The position numbers and the translations under genes were made by a program. Positions 61,259 to 64,000 of a stretch of 64,000 bases of DNA are shown piece by piece (within the stretch, counting starts at the first letter, position 1; every line of letters starts with the position of its first letter). The notes beneath the pieces were generated by a model, which did not search any database, was not told the DNA's origin, and saw only the letters and a program-made list of their open reading frames with translations. Source of the DNA: Mucilaginibacter frigoritolerans (GTDB lineage: Bacteria > Bacteroidota > Bacteroidia > Sphingobacteriales > Sphingobacteriaceae); assembly GCF_007830615.1 (NCBI RefSeq), contig NZ_VLLI01000014.1, positions 62,001 to 126,000 on the forward strand. The letters run 5' to 3'.

Positions 61259-64000
61259 TTAATACACCGGGTTGGCTTTAATCTCCAGCTTCTCAAACCT
61301 TAATACTTCAATACTGGGAAAATCAAAATCCTGCACTACTTTACCTTCTATCAGGTAACAGCCTTTACCCCTAAAGGGATAATTGGGCGTAGTATTAGGG
61401 AAGTGAGTAGTATCAAAAAAATCGCCTTCGGCATCCAGAAAAGTGCCAAACCACATTAGGGTATCTTTTTTGGTATGCACCGTTTTTTCACATATATAAT
61501 TCCCTATCATTCGCACTGTTTTTCCGATATTGTTTATCATATCCTTAGCCATAAAATCACCCCTGTAGTCCGTTTTAAGCATATCAAACATGGTAAGCGA
61601 CAATGGGAACCCTAAAAGCTCCAATTCGTGATAAGCATTTTCCAAATTAGTATTAACCAATTCGGGCAGGCTATACTTTTTGGCAGGGATGTTAAACAAT
61701 TCATTTCCTGGCTTGGATGGAGGTTTGTTGCCCAGATAATTATGTACCTCCCAAAGCAATTCTTTTTTACTGTTGCCGGTAAAACGCAATGCCCCTACCC
61801 TTATCAGTATGATGCATTGCTCAAGAGTGATGCCTGTCCGCTTTATAAAATCTTCCAGGTTAATAAACGTACCATTCAACTTACGTTCTTCGGGGATGCT
61901 TTCATGATACCTGTTTTCGAACCCGGATATGCCTATCAAACCCAAGAAAGCATCGGTTCCTTTTATGTTCACTTTTGATTCACTGTGGTTTACACAGGGT
62001 AAATGCACTGTGGCACCTGCTTTTTGCAGCTCGTGTACATATAGCCAGCGTGAGTAGAAGCCCCCATAATTATTCAATACAGCTACCATAAACTCCCTGG
62101 GATAATACGTTTTCAGGAAAAGGCTCTGGTAGCTCTCTACCGCAAAACTGGCCGAATGTGCTTTTGAAAAACTATATCCCGCAAAGCTGGATACCTGCCG
62201 CCATACCTCGGCAGTAATATCATCAGGTCTGCCCAGTGCTTTGGCTCCGGCAAAAAACTTATCCACCAATTTATCAAACTCCACCCGCGAACGATATTTA
62301 CCACTCATGCCCCGGCGTAAAATATCTGCATCCGAGCCATCCATACCGGCATAGTGGATACATATTTTTATTACATCTTCCTGGTACACCATTACGCCGT
62401 AGGTTTCTCTCAGCTGCTCTTCCATCACCGGGTGCAGGTAAACCACTTTAGCCGGTGCATGAAAATTACGGATATAAGCCTGCATCATGCCTGATTGTGC
62501 CACACCCGGCCTAATGATAGAGCTGGCAGCAACAAGAGTGAGATAATTGCCACAACGCAGCTTGCTGAGCAACTGCCGCATAGCCGGCGATTCGATATAA
62601 AAACAACCTATACTATTGCTCGTTTTTAGGCGGGTATTAATCACTGCATCTTCTTTAAATTGCTTTACTGCATGTATATCTACCTTTTTATCCTGGTTAT
62701 CGGCAATTAATTGCGCAGCTTCCTTAATATGCCCTATCCCCCGCTGACTCAGGATATCAAATTTCTCAAAACCAATAGCTTCGGCCTCGTACATATCCCA
62801 TTGTACGGTGGGCATACCCTTGGGCGGCATATCAAGGGCCGTAAAATAGGTTATCGGCTCTTCTGATATCAACACCCCACCGGCGTGGATGGAGCGCTGA
62901 TTGGGCATATTCTGCATGTACCCATAAATGGCCTGTATTTTTTTATAAGCCGGGTTATTATCGTGACTATAGCTATTCGTTTTGTCTGTAAAACTATCAA
63001 TCTCTGCCTGCGGCAGTCCCATTACCTTACCTATTTCACGAATTACAGATCTATCTTTAAATGTGCTCATAGTACCCAGTAAAGCAGTATGCTGCGGGGT
63101 ATATTTATCAAAAATATATTGCTGTACCGCTTCCCGCTGATCCCAGCTATAGTCTATATCAAAATCGGGCGGCGAGGTTCTGGATTTGTTTAAAAACCGT
63201 TCAAAATACAAATCGAGTTCCAGGGGGTCTACATCCGTAATGCGCAGGCAATAAGCCACTGTGCTATTAGCACCCGAACCGCGGCCCACATGATAATATC
63301 CCTTATCCATAAAATGCATAATGATATCATGCGTAATCAGAAAATAAGGAGCAAAACCCTGATCGCGGATAACCTGCAGTTCATTATCAATTTTCTTTTT
63401 TGCTTTGGCATTATTATTCCCAAAGCGGTACAACATTCCCTGCATAGTGAGCTCATAAAGTCGTTCATAATCACCTTGTATGCTTCCGGTAAATGTTTTT
63501 TTGTTTCTTGATTTTTCTTCCGGTACTTTGATAGAACAATCGGTCATCAACTTTTCTGTATTGCTGATGATAAAGGGATACATGGAAAAAAATTCGCGCA
63601 GTTCATCAACCGGTAAAAACATTTCACCGGGTTTGCATTTATTATGCTCTCCTACTTTAGTTAATAGTGTATTCAGATCAATAGCACACAGGTATTCATG
63701 CAGGCGATATTCTATTTTATTAGCAACAGTTACCGGGTTCAGGGCAATCAGTTTATCTTTTATACCGGCAAGGGGTTTGCCGAAAATGTTATTCAACTGT
63801 TCGTGCCTGATGCCGATGTATTCATTTTCCTTTAAATGAACATTCGTATCGCCACAAAAAGGATAAACAACATAAACGTTTTGAAAATCCCATGGCTTAT
63901 TAGGCAGGGGCTTGTTATTAATATTATGAAACGTTAAAAAATCATTCAACTCTTTAAAACCTTCCCGGTTACGAGCAATACCGATGTATAAGAGTTGTTT
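61259..64000 (-). CDS. dnaE2: DNA polymerase III alpha subunit, DnaE2/ImuC-like (partial, N-terminus beyond right edge)
   Basis: The frame is open at base 64000; 913 residues are inside the window, starting within the PHP domain (GIARNREGF...). C-family polymerase motifs are present: HVGRGSGANSTVAYCL, the catalytic Asp pair in PPDFDIDYSW, and SIHAGGVLIS. The C-terminus has the helix-hairpin-helix and OB-like region, ending soon after it without the longer tail of replicative DnaE1. Length and ending favour the error-prone DnaE2/ImuC type, which works with ImuA and ImuB in SOS mutagenesis. Those partners would be upstream, off the right edge. A Leu-Asn (TTG, 63949) is not the true start. Confidence 0.9.
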   Translation of the reverse strand, partial: KQLLYIGIARNREGFKELNDFLTFHNINNKPLPNKPWDFQNVYVVYPFCGDTNVHLKENEYIGIRHEQLNNIFGKPLAGIKDKLIALNPVTVANKIEYRLHEYLCAIDLNTLLTKVGEHNKCKPGEMFLPVDELREFFSMYPFIISNTEKLMTDCSIKVPEEKSRNKKTFTGSIQGDYERLYELTMQGMLYRFGNNNAKAKKKIDNELQVIRDQGFAPYFLITHDIIMHFMDKGYYHVGRGSGANSTVAYCLRITDVDPLELDLYFERFLNKSRTSPPDFDIDYSWDQREAVQQYIFDKYTPQHTALLGTMSTFKDRSVIREIGKVMGLPQAEIDSFTDKTNSYSHDNNPAYKKIQAIYGYMQNMPNQRSIHAGGVLISEEPITYFTALDMPPKGMPTVQWDMYEAEAIGFEKFDILSQRGIGHIKEAAQLIADNQDKKVDIHAVKQFKEDAVINTRLKTSNSIGCFYIESPAMRQLLSKLRCGNYLTLVAASSIIRPGVAQSGMMQAYIRNFHAPAKVVYLHPVMEEQLRETYGVMVYQEDVIKICIHYAGMDGSDADILRRGMSGKYRSRVEFDKLVDKFFAGAKALGRPDDITAEVWRQVSSFAGYSFSKAHSASFAVESYQSLFLKTYYPREFMVAVLNNYGGFYSRWLYVHELQKAGATVHLPCVNHSESKVNIKGTDAFLGLIGISGFENRYHESIPEERKLNGTFINLEDFIKRTGITLEQCIILIRVGALRFTGNSKKELLWEVHNYLGNKPPSKPGNELFNIPAKKYSLPELVNTNLENAYHELELLGFPLSLTMFDMLKTDYRGDFMAKDMINNIGKTVRMIGNYICEKTVHTKKDTLMWFGTFLDAEGDFFDTTHFPNTTPNYPFRGKGCYLIEGKVVQDFDFPSIEVLRFEKLEIKANPVY

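Noticed and set aside
61259..63949. Start of the polymerase at 63949
   Set aside because: The frame continues upstream with PHP-domain sequence to the window edge, so the TTG at 63949 is internal.

Overview
The window looks like a chromosomal segment of a Bacteroidota bacterium, most likely Sphingobacteriaceae (Mucilaginibacter/Pedobacter-like). The grounds are the SusC/SusD pair, many lipoproteins with a Cys-Lys-Lys/Asn start, secreted glycoside hydrolases, Bacteroidota-type promoters (TTTG, about 17-20 bp, TAnnTTTG), starts without Shine-Dalgarno sequences, and roughly 40% GC. I saw no rRNA, tRNA, CRISPR array, insertion sequence or prophage. Taxonomy is inferred from family content only.

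Region 1 (1-22.3 kb, nearly all minus strand) is an accessory secretion and nutrient-acquisition region. It holds the N-terminal 817 residues of a secreted LamG-domain protein cut by the left edge, a secreted GH2 glycosidase, two paralogous lipoproteins that join a c-type haem motif (CXXCH) to FG-GAP repeats, a vanadium-haloperoxidase-like lipoprotein, a 1193-residue FG-GAP/UnbV-ASPIC lipoprotein, a SusD/SusC pair, and, past an 806-bp spacer, a GH3 beta-glucosidase. The SusCD, FG-GAP/UnbV, haloperoxidase and CXXCH-FG-GAP block (5.7-19.2 kb) is the best candidate here for an undescribed system: a nutrient-import locus whose surface enzymes look redox or halogenating rather than purely hydrolytic.

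Region 2 (22.4-34.3 kb) is mixed: a NrtR/AraR-like Nudix-winged-helix regulator divergent from the GH3 gene, an M1 peptidase, a VOC protein, a GlxA-type AraC regulator, a membrane metallophosphoesterase, a type-B carboxylesterase, an Lrp regulator with an EamA transporter, an ABC ATPase, a DUF1003 protein and a YbhN-like flippase-type protein. Two gaps hold REP-like intergenic repeats.

Region 3 (34.4-51 kb) is mostly housekeeping and signalling: an enlarged aromatic amino acid hydroxylase with an SDR, a PAS-PAS-GAF-HisKA protein lacking an ATPase domain, a tail-less SSB, an MBL-rhodanese protein, MnmD, an ankyrin protein and MazG. It also holds an ECF sigma factor overlapping a predicted dual-membrane-spanning anti-sigma/beta-barrel protein plus a second barrel, an FtsX-type permease, NamZ and Fmt.

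Region 4 (51-64 kb) holds a two-component system followed by a TolC/adaptor/CzcA-type heavy-metal efflux operon, a D-2-hydroxyacid dehydrogenase, two small unknown proteins, an array of short palindromes, and a DnaE2-like polymerase cut by the right edge.
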